Assembly: GCA_900555835.1 (NCBI GenBank)
Contig: USMK01000015.1
Location: 1 to 34,096 of the forward strand
From: an uncultured Clostridium sp.
GTDB lineage: Bacteria; Bacillota; Clostridia; TANB77; CAG-508
DNA length: 34,096 nucleotides
Direction of reading: 5' to 3'
Made by a program: the position numbers and the translations under genes. Shown here piece by piece: positions 16,346 to 24,264 of this stretch; position 1 is the stretch's first letter; every line of letters begins with the position of its first letter. The notes below the pieces were generated by a model. It did no database searches. It saw only the letters and a list, made by a program, of their open reading frames with translations, and was not told where the DNA came from.

Positions 16346-17041
16346 ATGAATTTATTAAAATCTAGAAGTAATGTTATAACATACACAGTAAATAAATCTG
16401 AGGTATCTAATTGCTATATTTCTGTTCAAAATGGTGAAGTTATGGTTTGCGCACCTTGGTATTTAACAGCAAATCAAATTCAAACTGTTGTAGAAGAAAA
16501 AAAACAATGGATAATTGCAAAACTAAAAGAATATCAAACTCCTGTAAAAGCAAAATTTACATCAACTGAAACAATAAAAGTACTTGGAAAAGATTATGCA
16601 TTTAAAATAATATATAAAAACGTTAAAGGCCCAGCAGTTAGCTTAGAAGAAGAAACAATAAAAATCGTTCTACCAAACAAATACAAAAAATCTGACCTTG
16701 CTCCTGTATTAAAAGTATTAGTAGAAAAAATGTATTTTGCATTAGCTGAAAAAGAAGTGGAATCAGCAATGGAAAAAGCCCGCATTACCCTAGGCTTCGC
16801 CCCAGAAGATTACGAAATCTGCAAAATGCAAAACACCCTTGGCAAATGCTTATCAAACAAAAAAATTCTTATAAACCCAGACATAGTAATGTTTAGCAAA
16901 AATGTAATCGAATACATAGTAATGCACGAATTCTGCCATTTAAAATATAAAACACATTCAAAAGGATTTTATAGCTTACTAGAAAAAGCAATCCCAAATT
17001 ATAGTGAAATGGCTAGTTTGGTTAAGAATTATCAGTATTGA
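16346..17041 (+). CDS. YgjP-like (DUF45/WLM-type) zinc metallopeptidase
   Basis: A 231-residue protein of the YgjP/DUF45 metal-dependent hydrolase family. The zinc site is visible near the C-terminus as MHEFCHLKYKTHSKGFY, an HExxH motif followed by a third His. The N-terminal half has the usual strand-rich region ending in KVLGKDYAFKIIYK. Length is normal for the family. ATG 16346 is chosen because ATAGGAG lies 9 nt upstream; the in-frame start at 16268 overlaps the -35 box. Substrates are not known; relatives are sometimes found beside restriction or DNA-repair genes. Two LexA-box-like sites in its promoter suggest DNA-damage induction, which is inference. Confidence 0.88.
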   Translation: MNLLKSRSNVITYTVNKSEVSNCYISVQNGEVMVCAPWYLTANQIQTVVEEKKQWIIAKLKEYQTPVKAKFTSTETIKVLGKDYAFKIIYKNVKGPAVSLEEETIKIVLPNKYKKSDLAPVLKVLVEKMYFALAEKEVESAMEKARITLGFAPEDYEICKMQNTLGKCLSNKKILINPDIVMFSKNVIEYIVMHEFCHLKYKTHSKGFYSLLEKAIPNYSEMASLVKNYQY

Positions 17042-17049
17042 TAAAAAGT

Positions 17050-17093
17050 CAAAAAGGAGACAACCATAGTTAGTTTATGGCTATCTCTTTTTT
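17050..17093. terminator. Bidirectional terminator between convergent genes
   Basis: An imperfect hairpin with stem elements AAAAAGGAGACAACCAT and ATGGCTATCTCTTTTTT, flanked by A and T runs. It separates the YgjP-like gene from the 123-residue gene. Confidence 0.65.
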
Positions 17094-17464
17094 TATTTTG
17101 TTTGTTTTAATTCTTTTAACATTTGAACAATATGCTTTTTTCTTTTTTCAGTATCATTTTTTAATTCTAATGTTTCTTTTTGGTACATTTCTATAAGCTT
17201 ATCTAGGTCTTTTTCTAAAATATCTTCTTCGTTAATTTCTCCATTATCATATTGGTGTTTAAGTTCTTTTAGTCTTTTTTCTTCTTCGTTTTCCTTTATT
17301 GCTATGCTTTCAATAAAATCCTCTTTTAATTGTTTTTTATAAATATTGTTTTCATTACTCTCAGATTCTCTAACCTCTTTTTTTCTAAAAAATAATTTTT
17401 TGAAAAAATTTGATATTTTAGTAAAAATATTTTCCTTATATGGTATTAGTTCATTTTTCGTCAT
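17093..17464 (-). CDS. 123-residue charged coiled-coil protein coupled to the helicase
   Basis: A small, very charged protein that I do not recognise. Residues about 10-30 are amphipathic and basic (FTKISNFFKKLFFRKKEV). Residues about 45-120 are almost continuous Glu/Lys-rich helix (EEEKRLKELKHQY, KDLDKLIEMYQKETLELK). Its ATG overlaps the last codons of the helicase gene by 14 bp, with the AGAGGAA site inside that gene, so the two are translationally coupled. This makes it the last member of the methyltransferase-nuclease-helicase cluster. It may be a helicase partner or regulator; that is inferred from position alone. Confidence 0.7.
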   Translation of the reverse strand: MTKNELIPYKENIFTKISNFFKKLFFRKKEVRESESNENNIYKKQLKEDFIESIAIKENEEEKRLKELKHQYDNGEINEEDILEKDLDKLIEMYQKETLELKNDTEKRKKHIVQMLKELKQTK

Positions 17465-19187
17465 AAGTTTTTCCTCTTTTCATTAGTTGCTCTGATACTT
17501 GTTGTTCTAGCTTTCTAGCTTCATTGTTCTGATACTTTGCTTTATCTCTTGTAGCTTTTGCTTGTTGTAATATCTGTGTTTTTCTCTTATTGGGATTATA
17601 TTCTTCATCCAGTATTCTCACTATTTCTAGGACTTCTCTATCTTCTATATTTTCGATTTCTTCGGGCTCTTTCCCTTCATATTTTTTTAATTTAGTTCTT
17701 ATATTTCTTAAAGAGCTAGCTAATCTTTTTTCTTCTTCATTGTTTGAGTATGTACTTGGTAATTTTCTTTCACATATTTCTTTATCGCCATAATTTGTTT
17801 TGCACCAATTTTCTATTTCTAAAACTCTTTTTAATACTACACTTTTTCCATACTCTTCATCTAAGTTTTTTAAAAGTTTTACTACTTCTTCACCATCTTT
17901 TTCTTCATATTGTTTTAATCTCATTCGAGTCCTTATTCCGGATAAGTTCCTACCTAATCTTTTTTCTTCTTCTTCTTTTGATGTTTGACTTGGTAACCTT
18001 TTTTTCCATATTTCTTTATCTCCATAATTTGTTTTGCACCAATTTTCTATTTCTAAAATATTTTTTAATGATATGCTTTTTCCATATTCTTCATTCAGTT
18101 TTTTTACTATTTCTAATATTTTTCTGTCTTCCATATTTTCTGCTTCTTCAAAATCTTTTCCTTCATATTGTTTCAATTTTGTTCGAATACTCCCCCAAGC
18201 TTGTCCTAATCTTTTTTCTTCTTCATTGTTTGAGTATGCACTTGGTAACCTTTTTTCCCATATTTCTTTATCTCCATAATTTGTTTTGCACCAATTTTCT
18301 ATTTCTAAAACATTTTTTAATGACTGACTTTTTCCATATTCTTCATCTAAGTTTCTTAGAATTTGTAATGTCTTCCTATCTTCAAGATTTTCTACTTCTT
18401 CAAGATTTTTTCCTTCATACTGTTTTAATCTCATCTTTGTTCTTATACCACATAAACTTATACCCAATCTTTTTTCTTCTTCTTCTTTTGATTTTTGGCT
18501 TGGTAATTTTCTCTCCCATATTTCTTTATCTCCATAATTTGTTTGGCACCAGTTGTCTATTTTTATAATATTTTTTAATAGTTGTCCTTTAGAAATTTCT
18601 TTGTCTATTTCGTCTTCTAATCTTACAAAATTGCTTAATACTCCCTCAACTAAAAATGGATTAAATTCTTTCTTATCTCCTCTTATTTTTGGAATTGGTG
18701 GTAATTCCATATCCCATAGTTCGATTTCGGATGCTAAATTTATTATTTCTTGAAATCTTGTTTTATCTTCATCTGTTAAATCTTTGAAATTATCAAAACC
18801 ATCTAAATATTTGCTATATTTACTTTGAATTTTTCTTAATATTGCATAATAATGTTGTTCTTGTTTGTTTGAGCTTTCTTTATTGGGAATTGTTCCATCA
18901 TGTTGTTCCATCCATTCCATTACAATCTTTAAAGCTTCTAAATCATCTGTTGGTTCGCTGTTTTCAAATTCTTTTTCGATTTTCACATTTAATGAATTAT
19001 TTGTTAAATCAATTACTATTGGTCTTTTATCTTCTGGTAATGGATTGTTTTCATCTAATGGATATATAGCTCTTCCTAGTTGTTGTAAGTATAATATTCT
19101 TGAATTTTCATCCAATGCTCTAAACCATATAATTCCATCAATCCCGTCTATATGTAAGCCTTCGTTTGCTTTATTCATTACTACCAT
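17451..19187 (-). CDS. SF2 helicase, C-terminal part with four HA-like repeats (frame-shifted continuation)
   Basis: The second half of a very large helicase. It opens with the end of the helicase C domain: NKANEGLHIDG (motif V) and LYLQQLGRAI (motif VI, with QxxGR). Four tandem repeats of 78-86 residues follow at about 215-550. Each has ENWCKTNYGDKEIW, then a KRLPS-type stretch, EEEKRLG and IRTKL-QYEGK, resembling helicase-associated (HA) domains. A Gln/Lys-rich tail ends the protein. There is no ribosome binding site before Met 19187. The frame stays open upstream through GGKYIVFIPVTDQG to the A-run at 19434-19439, where it joins the frame of the 19403-22033 gene after a -1 shift. Joined length is about 1527 residues. 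Confidence 0.85.
   Translation of the reverse strand: MVVMNKANEGLHIDGIDGIIWFRALDENSRILYLQQLGRAIYPLDENNPLPEDKRPIVIDLTNNSLNVKIEKEFENSEPTDDLEALKIVMEWMEQHDGTIPNKESSNKQEQHYYAILRKIQSKYSKYLDGFDNFKDLTDEDKTRFQEIINLASEIELWDMELPPIPKIRGDKKEFNPFLVEGVLSNFVRLEDEIDKEISKGQLLKNIIKIDNWCQTNYGDKEIWERKLPSQKSKEEEEKRLGISLCGIRTKMRLKQYEGKNLEEVENLEDRKTLQILRNLDEEYGKSQSLKNVLEIENWCKTNYGDKEIWEKRLPSAYSNNEEEKRLGQAWGSIRTKLKQYEGKDFEEAENMEDRKILEIVKKLNEEYGKSISLKNILEIENWCKTNYGDKEIWKKRLPSQTSKEEEEKRLGRNLSGIRTRMRLKQYEEKDGEEVVKLLKNLDEEYGKSVVLKRVLEIENWCKTNYGDKEICERKLPSTYSNNEEEKRLASSLRNIRTKLKKYEGKEPEEIENIEDREVLEIVRILDEEYNPNKRKTQILQQAKATRDKAKYQNNEARKLEQQVSEQLMKRGKTYDEK
17590..18560 (-). repeat. Four tandem 234-258 bp coding repeats (HA-like)
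   Basis: Four in-frame repeats in the helicase tail, marked on the plus strand by recurring CCATAATTTGTTTTGCACCA-like segments near 17790, 18022, 18274 and 18534. Two sequence types alternate: SQxSKEEEEKRLG in repeats 1 and 3, and AYSNNEEEKRLG or TYSNNEEEKRLA in repeats 2 and 4. This points to duplication of a two-repeat unit. Confidence 0.8.
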
Positions 19188-19402
19188 AAATTTTGTTTTA
19201 TCTGAATTATCTGATTCAAAATTTTCTAATTCTTCTTTGTTTTTGTCTTTGCTATATCCACCAAGTAATGAATGTAGTTGTGGTACAATTTCTGTTTCTT
19301 GAAATACTTTTGCTAGATATTCTTGATACGCCTTTATTTTATCCTCGCCAGATTTTGTTCCTATTCTGTTACCAGCTTCATCTTCTATGTCGCCTTGGTC
19401 TG

Positions 19403-22033
19403 TTACTGGAATAAAGACAATATATTTTCCACCTTTTTTATATTTTGTTTTAATATTTTTTCTTTTCCTATGCCACTATTTATATTTTTCCTTGCTTCTT
19501 CTTCAAGTTTTTTTCTTGCTTCTATTCCTATTTCTTCATCAATTTCTTTATTCAATTTTTTTCTTAATTCATTATACTCTTGTAATTTTATATTTTTTTG
19601 ATTTTCATCTTCTATATCTTCAATTTCTACTTTTAAGTCATCCATTTTACCTGACGAAATTAAATCATATTTGCAATAAACAAGTTTTGGATTTACAACA
19701 TATCCCATTCTTATTGCATTTTCTAAGCTTATGTTAGATGCTAATTGTTTTCCCTGCTTTACTTCCTCATCTGTATAGCCTAATTTTTTTGCGGTTTCTT
19801 CTGCCATATTTCTTCCGTCAAAATCTCTAATTGGGGTTGCGGTTATTCCTAATACTTTTACATCTTTGTTTTGATTTTTTAATAATGCATCAATTTTGTA
19901 CTCCCATTCTTTTGCTCCTGTTCTATGTAATTCGTCTAACACAATCATTCCATATTGTTCTTTTAGAACTTCTTGTCCTCTTTTTGCAAGAAGTCCTGTA
20001 TATGTTTCAAATGTTATATTAGGAAATATTTCTGCAATTATTTCTTCTTCTGTTTTCCCTACTGTTCCTTGTTTTCCATGTATATATTTTATAATATAGT
20101 TTTTAGTTTGATTTAATATTTCGTCTTGTGGTGCTAAGTATAGCATTTTTTCATTTGGATGTGTTACAATATATTGTTGCATTTGTGCTAATGCTACAAA
20201 ACTCTTTCCTGCTCCAGTTGGTAAAATTACTTGTGCAAATTTGTGATTTTCAAAAATATCGTTTACATTGTTAAAAGCTCTTTGTTGATAGTCTTTTAAA
20301 CGTATTTCTGTGTTTTCTATATCATAATATCCTAAAAATCTTTCTACTAGTTCAATATTTATATCATTTTGTAATATATTTTTTCTAGTTTCAAGTAGTT
20401 CGTCTAGCTTTCCTTGTTTATATTGCTCATAAAAACCTTGTCTTGTGGCTATATTTAATAAAATAGTTGGTATTTTATTTTCTTCTATTCCTATTTTTTT
20501 AAGACTTTCATATATTTCTAAGCAATTTTTGTCTTGCAATCTTTTTATCAATTCATTTCTTTCAGGAATTTTAAATTCTTCGATTCCTATTTGGGACCAG
20601 TTATATTGTGAAATTATAGCTTCTGCATAATATCTTGATTTGTCTATTATTTTATTTTCTTTTACACTATTGAATGTTCTTGTTATGATATTTTGTGCAT
20701 TATAAAGTCCTCCATTTTCAAGAACTATTTTTAATTCATCAGATGATAGTTTTTTGATTTCATCTACTAATGCTTGTTCGTCCTTTTGTAAACTCAAATT
20801 AACAGATTCACTTAGTTTTACTCCATTTCCATTTTGCCTTGATATTATTTCTGGCTCTATTCTAAATCCATTTTCTTGTATGTATTGTATTATATCTTCA
20901 AAATTCGAATTATTTCCGATTACTTGTTTTAGTACTTGTGAAAGTTCTATTGCATTTTGTCTTGATTTACTTAAATAAAACATATTTTTTACAATAGAAT
21001 TTGCTTTTCCATATTCAACTTTTCCTTCTGTTAGTTCATACATTTCTTCTATTGAAATATTATCTTTTGGCTTGACATTGATTTCAGGAATTTTTGAAAT
21101 TTGTACCCCACTTTGAACTGAATTTATCAATTCTCGTTTTAATTCTTCTATTCTTGTTTTATCAATGCCATCTATCTGTTGTATTAAAGCAAATATGTCA
21201 ATACTCTCTTTTGGAATTTCTATAATATTCTCTTGTTTTATCTCGCCATAGTGAATTACTTCTAATGATGAAAAAGCATTTCCTATTGTTTCCCTTAATT
21301 TTGTGTTTGAAGAATGTGAAATTACATGTTCTAAGGCTCTTGCATTTTCCATTATAGCAAGTTTAGCATATACTCTATTTACCTCTAATAGTTGTTTTTC
21401 GCTTAATGATTGATAACTGCTAATTTTTGCCTTAGCAGAACTATACTTTATACCTTTTCTAGGATGTGCTTTATTTGGATTTGTTTCTTCTTTTTTTGCC
21501 GTATATCTTGTTGCAATTATGTCTTGTAACGCCTTAGTTTCTGTTGCATTATCTATATTAGAAAATTTTTCTAATATTTGTATTCTTTTTTCTTCTGGTA
21601 ATTTCTCTAATGTTTGTTCTATTTTGAAGTATAATTCCTGTAACATATATTGTCCTGCAACAACCACGTTTTTTCCAAATTCATTTTTTGGAATTTTTAT
21701 CATAACATATTTATCTTTATATGAACCTCTACCATAATTTATGGCAACATTGGCATTACTTGTTAATGAGATACAGTTTGTATCTTTTCTATAATGCATT
21801 TTTATATGGTCATAGATTTCTTCTAATGAAAGTTCGGAATTTTCATTATATTTAGCTTTATCTTCATATCTTTCTCTATCGGTTCTTATTCTTTCAATTT
21901 TTCCACTTTTAGATACCGTTATTTCTTGTTCAATATCTCTATTGTCAGCCATATTTAATGCTCTGAAAAAATAATAATTTTCATTATTTTCTATTATATT
22001 AAATTTATTTATATTAAATAAATCAATTTCCAT
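19403..22033 (-). CDS. SF2 (DEAD/DEAH-type) helicase, N-terminal part, with ART-like N-terminus
   Basis: The first 876 residues of a large SF2 helicase. Walker A lies near residue 600 (LPTGAGKSF), motif II is VLDELHRTG near 695, and motif III is GITATPIRD. The roughly 580 residues before the helicase core are unusual. They begin YYFFRALN (Arg24) and contain CISLTSNANVAINYG (Ser89-Ser92), an order that recalls the Arg and S-T-S motifs of ADP-ribosyltransferases. The frame stops shortly after an A AAA AAG heptamer at 19439-19433, inside the helicase C domain, which continues in the -1 frame. ATG 22033 is chosen because TGGAG lies 7 nt upstream. It follows the nuclease gene by 57 bp. It probably acts as a DNA translocase of a restriction or defence system. 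Confidence 0.85.
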   Translation of the reverse strand: MEIDLFNINKFNIIENNENYYFFRALNMADNRDIEQEITVSKSGKIERIRTDRERYEDKAKYNENSELSLEEIYDHIKMHYRKDTNCISLTSNANVAINYGRGSYKDKYVMIKIPKNEFGKNVVVAGQYMLQELYFKIEQTLEKLPEEKRIQILEKFSNIDNATETKALQDIIATRYTAKKEETNPNKAHPRKGIKYSSAKAKISSYQSLSEKQLLEVNRVYAKLAIMENARALEHVISHSSNTKLRETIGNAFSSLEVIHYGEIKQENIIEIPKESIDIFALIQQIDGIDKTRIEELKRELINSVQSGVQISKIPEINVKPKDNISIEEMYELTEGKVEYGKANSIVKNMFYLSKSRQNAIELSQVLKQVIGNNSNFEDIIQYIQENGFRIEPEIISRQNGNGVKLSESVNLSLQKDEQALVDEIKKLSSDELKIVLENGGLYNAQNIITRTFNSVKENKIIDKSRYYAEAIISQYNWSQIGIEEFKIPERNELIKRLQDKNCLEIYESLKKIGIEENKIPTILLNIATRQGFYEQYKQGKLDELLETRKNILQNDINIELVERFLGYYDIENTEIRLKDYQQRAFNNVNDIFENHKFAQVILPTGAGKSFVALAQMQQYIVTHPNEKMLYLAPQDEILNQTKNYIIKYIHGKQGTVGKTEEEIIAEIFPNITFETYTGLLAKRGQEVLKEQYGMIVLDELHRTGAKEWEYKIDALLKNQNKDVKVLGITATPIRDFDGRNMAEETAKKLGYTDEEVKQGKQLASNISLENAIRMGYVVNPKLVYCKYDLISSGKMDDLKVEIEDIEDENQKNIKLQEYNELRKKLNKEIDEEIGIEARKKLEEEARKNINSGIGKEKILKQNIKKVENILSLFQ
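19433..19439 (-). other. A AAA AAG frameshift site in the helicase gene
   Basis: In the upstream frame the codons are ATA AAA AAG, giving the heptamer A AAA AAG, the same type used for programmed -1 shifting in E. coli dnaX. A -1 slip here gives NIKK-GGKYIVFIP and restores the whole helicase C domain. A missing A in the run (a real mutation or sequencing error) would give the same picture. Confidence 0.6.
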
Positions 22034-22090
22034 ATGTTTCTCCATTCATTTGTAAAACATTTTATCATATTAAATACAAAAAATCTATTT

Positions 22091-22798
22091 TTACATTGAT
22101 TTTATATAATGCATTACTTTGTCTATGAATTTTTCATAATCATTGTATATTATTGTATTTCCTATGTCGTAGGTTGCTTCGTGTGGTGTTATTGTGAATT
22201 TGTTGTTTGATTTGTAATATTTTTTGTACATTTTTTCGTTTGGTATTTTTTCTTTTTCCGGAATTGGTATGTCTATTAGATATAGTAATGTTTTGTTTGG
22301 TGTGTGCATAAATTCTGATATATTGTCATGTGATAATTGAATATATTTTAAGAAATTATTTTTTGTTACTTTTTCTATTTTAGTTACTTCCTTATCTTTA
22401 TTGAAATATGGCACTTGTGATGGTAAAATTATTATTTGAAAATACGGTTTTCCTGTTGTTCTTATATTTGAGGTTTCGCCTAACATATTTTCAAAGTAAT
22501 TGTTTGAGTTTTGTGAATAATTTCTCATTATAAATTTTAGGGCAATGGCTCCAATTATTTCATTTTCTTTTTCTATTGAAATATCTACTCTTTTTTTCAT
22601 ATATCGGCCAGTCATATTTTCTTCTTTGCTATTGCCATATCCTAATGAATGTATCTCGTATTCTTCCCCTAATCTTTCTTTTAGATCTTTGGCAATTGCT
22701 CCGTGTAGTACTTTTAATTTTTCATTGCTTCTTGGTCCTGTTTCTAGGTATTTATAAAATGATTCTTTTGTTTTAGCTAAAAATTCTGTATTATTCAT
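22091..22798 (-). CDS. Putative PD-(D/E)XK restriction endonuclease
   Basis: A 235-residue protein whose start overlaps the end of the methyltransferase gene by 8 bp. The likely nuclease core is GRYMKKRVDISIEKENEIIGAIALKF given as two landmarks: KKRVDIS (Asp72) and GAIALKF (Lys88). This resembles the D-Xn-(E/X)-X-K arrangement, with Ala where Glu or Asp is usual. The conserved-looking MRNYSQNSNNYFENMLGE follows directly. Size and position beside an adenine methyltransferase fit a Type II restriction enzyme. I do not recognise a named enzyme or a recognition site. Next comes the large helicase, so it may instead be the nuclease of a multi-gene defence system. The degenerate catalytic motif lowers certainty. 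Confidence 0.72.
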   Translation of the reverse strand: MNNTEFLAKTKESFYKYLETGPRSNEKLKVLHGAIAKDLKERLGEEYEIHSLGYGNSKEENMTGRYMKKRVDISIEKENEIIGAIALKFIMRNYSQNSNNYFENMLGETSNIRTTGKPYFQIIILPSQVPYFNKDKEVTKIEKVTKNNFLKYIQLSHDNISEFMHTPNKTLLYLIDIPIPEKEKIPNEKMYKKYYKSNNKFTITPHEATYDIGNTIIYNDYEKFIDKVMHYIKSM

Positions 22799-24200
22799 TT
22801 TCGTTCTCCTCCATGCAACAGTTTATAAATTTTGATAAATCTTTTGATGAAAAAGTATAATATCCTCCGCTTTTACATTTATTTAGTACTTTTAAATATT
22901 CTAAAAATTCTTCTGAACATATATATTTTTTTATGGTTTCAAATGGAATTTCTGTTAGCATATATAGCCCACTATATATTCCTTGATTTTTTTCTACTTT
23001 GTTTAATTTTATTGAATCAATTTCTTTTACACAGGTGTTTATTGATATTTTGTTGTATTTTACATCATTTATAGCTTGGGTACGTCCAAAAGCATACCAA
23101 GTAGAATCTACTTTTTTGTCTTCCTTAATTAATTCATTCTTTTTAGATGTGAAATATTTTTGAACATTTGAATCTAGCTTTTCAAATGGTATCAATTTGC
23201 CATTTTCGTCATATGGATATACACATTTTTTCCATTGACCTGTGGATCCTTTTATTACATCTATGGTATTTGAATTAAATTCAAAATCGTTTTGAATAAA
23301 TACTTTGTCATTTAATGTTGCAAATCCATTTTTTACTGCTACTTTTGGTTTTGAGTCTACTTTGTATTCTAGATATTTTAAGTATTTAGAATTATTATTT
23401 GATAAAACAATATTGTTATCTATAAATAAATCTTTATAATTTATGTTCGTTATGTACTGTGGTTTTTCTGTTTCTTGGTCATATTTATAGTATTTGCATT
23501 CATTAAATTTTGCATTTTTTTCCATTTTGCAAATAGTTGTATATGTATTAGCCTTGAACGGTTGATAATGTCCTAAATCCATTAGTAATTCCATATTTTG
23601 CTTTTCTTTTATGTAATTTCTTAATTTGTTTCCTGCTAAACTGTTATAAAATGAATTTGGTGTTATATAGCATAATGTTCCATTTTCTTTTAACATATTT
23701 ATCCCAATTTCATAAAAAACAATGAATAAATCTGTCATTCCGTTTTCGCAAAATGAATATTGTTTTACATTTTTATATTGTTCATTTAGGTTATGTACCC
23801 TTACATATGGTGGATTTCCAACTATAAAATCCATTTTTCCATTGTATTTTTGTTCTTGTAATGAATCTGTATTTCTAATATCAAATGAGACTTTATTGAT
23901 ATTTAATTCTTTGCATTTTTCCTCTAAATTTTCTAAGCAAGATTTATATATTTCTGTATCTATTTCTATTCCATGGATATATTTTTTAAGTTCTTTTTCA
24001 ACTCCAATTATAGTTTTGTGTTTTTCTTTGTATGCATTAACATATCTTTCTATAATTTCTGTTAAAAAAGCTCCATTTCCACAGCTATTTTCCATTATAT
24101 GTTTTTCTAGTACATTTTCCCCAACATAATTAGAAACATCTAAAATATCTTTTACAATAGATGTTGGTGTAAATACTTGCCCCAAATTCTTAATTTTCAT
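22791..24200 (-). CDS. Eco57I/TaqI-like adenine-N6 DNA methyltransferase
   Basis: A 469-residue DNA methyltransferase. It begins KNLGQVFTPTSIVKDIL, typical of the family. Motif I for S-adenosylmethionine binding is MENSCGNGAFL, the acidic follow-up is HGIEID, and the catalytic motif IV is IVGNPPYVRVH, diagnostic of N6-adenine transfer. The C-terminal half (about 280-460) is the probable target recognition domain; FGRTQAIN and SGLYML are landmarks often seen in this group. The start has TCGGAGG. It overlaps the nuclease gene, so methylation and cleavage genes are coupled. It probably protects host DNA from the associated nuclease. The nuclease is a separate gene, so this is not a fused Type IIG enzyme. 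Confidence 0.93.
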   Translation of the reverse strand: MKIKNLGQVFTPTSIVKDILDVSNYVGENVLEKHIMENSCGNGAFLTEIIERYVNAYKEKHKTIIGVEKELKKYIHGIEIDTEIYKSCLENLEEKCKELNINKVSFDIRNTDSLQEQKYNGKMDFIVGNPPYVRVHNLNEQYKNVKQYSFCENGMTDLFIVFYEIGINMLKENGTLCYITPNSFYNSLAGNKLRNYIKEKQNMELLMDLGHYQPFKANTYTTICKMEKNAKFNECKYYKYDQETEKPQYITNINYKDLFIDNNIVLSNNNSKYLKYLEYKVDSKPKVAVKNGFATLNDKVFIQNDFEFNSNTIDVIKGSTGQWKKCVYPYDENGKLIPFEKLDSNVQKYFTSKKNELIKEDKKVDSTWYAFGRTQAINDVKYNKISINTCVKEIDSIKLNKVEKNQGIYSGLYMLTEIPFETIKKYICSEEFLEYLKVLNKCKSGGYYTFSSKDLSKFINCCMEENENE

Positions 24201-24233
24201 TTTTTCCTCCGAGTATTATTACTCATAATCAGA

Positions 24234-24264
24234 TTTAGAAATGGCATATTATTCCATTTCTAAA
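24234..24264 (-). terminator. Terminator-like hairpin after the ABC-F gene
   Basis: TTTAGAAATGG (24234-24244) pairs with CCATTTCTAAA (24254-24264). The stem includes the last codons of the ABC-F gene. A weaker GAGTA/TACTC hairpin follows at 24211-24224, just before the methyltransferase ribosome binding site. Confidence 0.6.

Noticed and set aside
17590..18560. CRISPR-like regular repeats
   Set aside because: The period is 234-258 bp, the repeats are in frame, and they encode a protein domain; there are no short repeats with unique spacers.
17744..18568. Long plus-strand ORF of 274 codons
   Set aside because: It is antisense to the helicase repeats, rich in Leu, Phe and Ser, and has no ribosome binding site; its openness comes from the repeated coding strand.
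22791..24200. Type IIG (fused methyltransferase-nuclease) enzyme
   Set aside because: At 469 residues the protein has only a methyltransferase core and recognition domain; the nuclease candidate is a separate overlapping gene.
24211..24224. GAGTATTATTACTC as an operator for the methyltransferase
   Set aside because: Only a 5-bp stem, AT-rich, and found once; it may simply extend the terminator structure before the methyltransferase gene.
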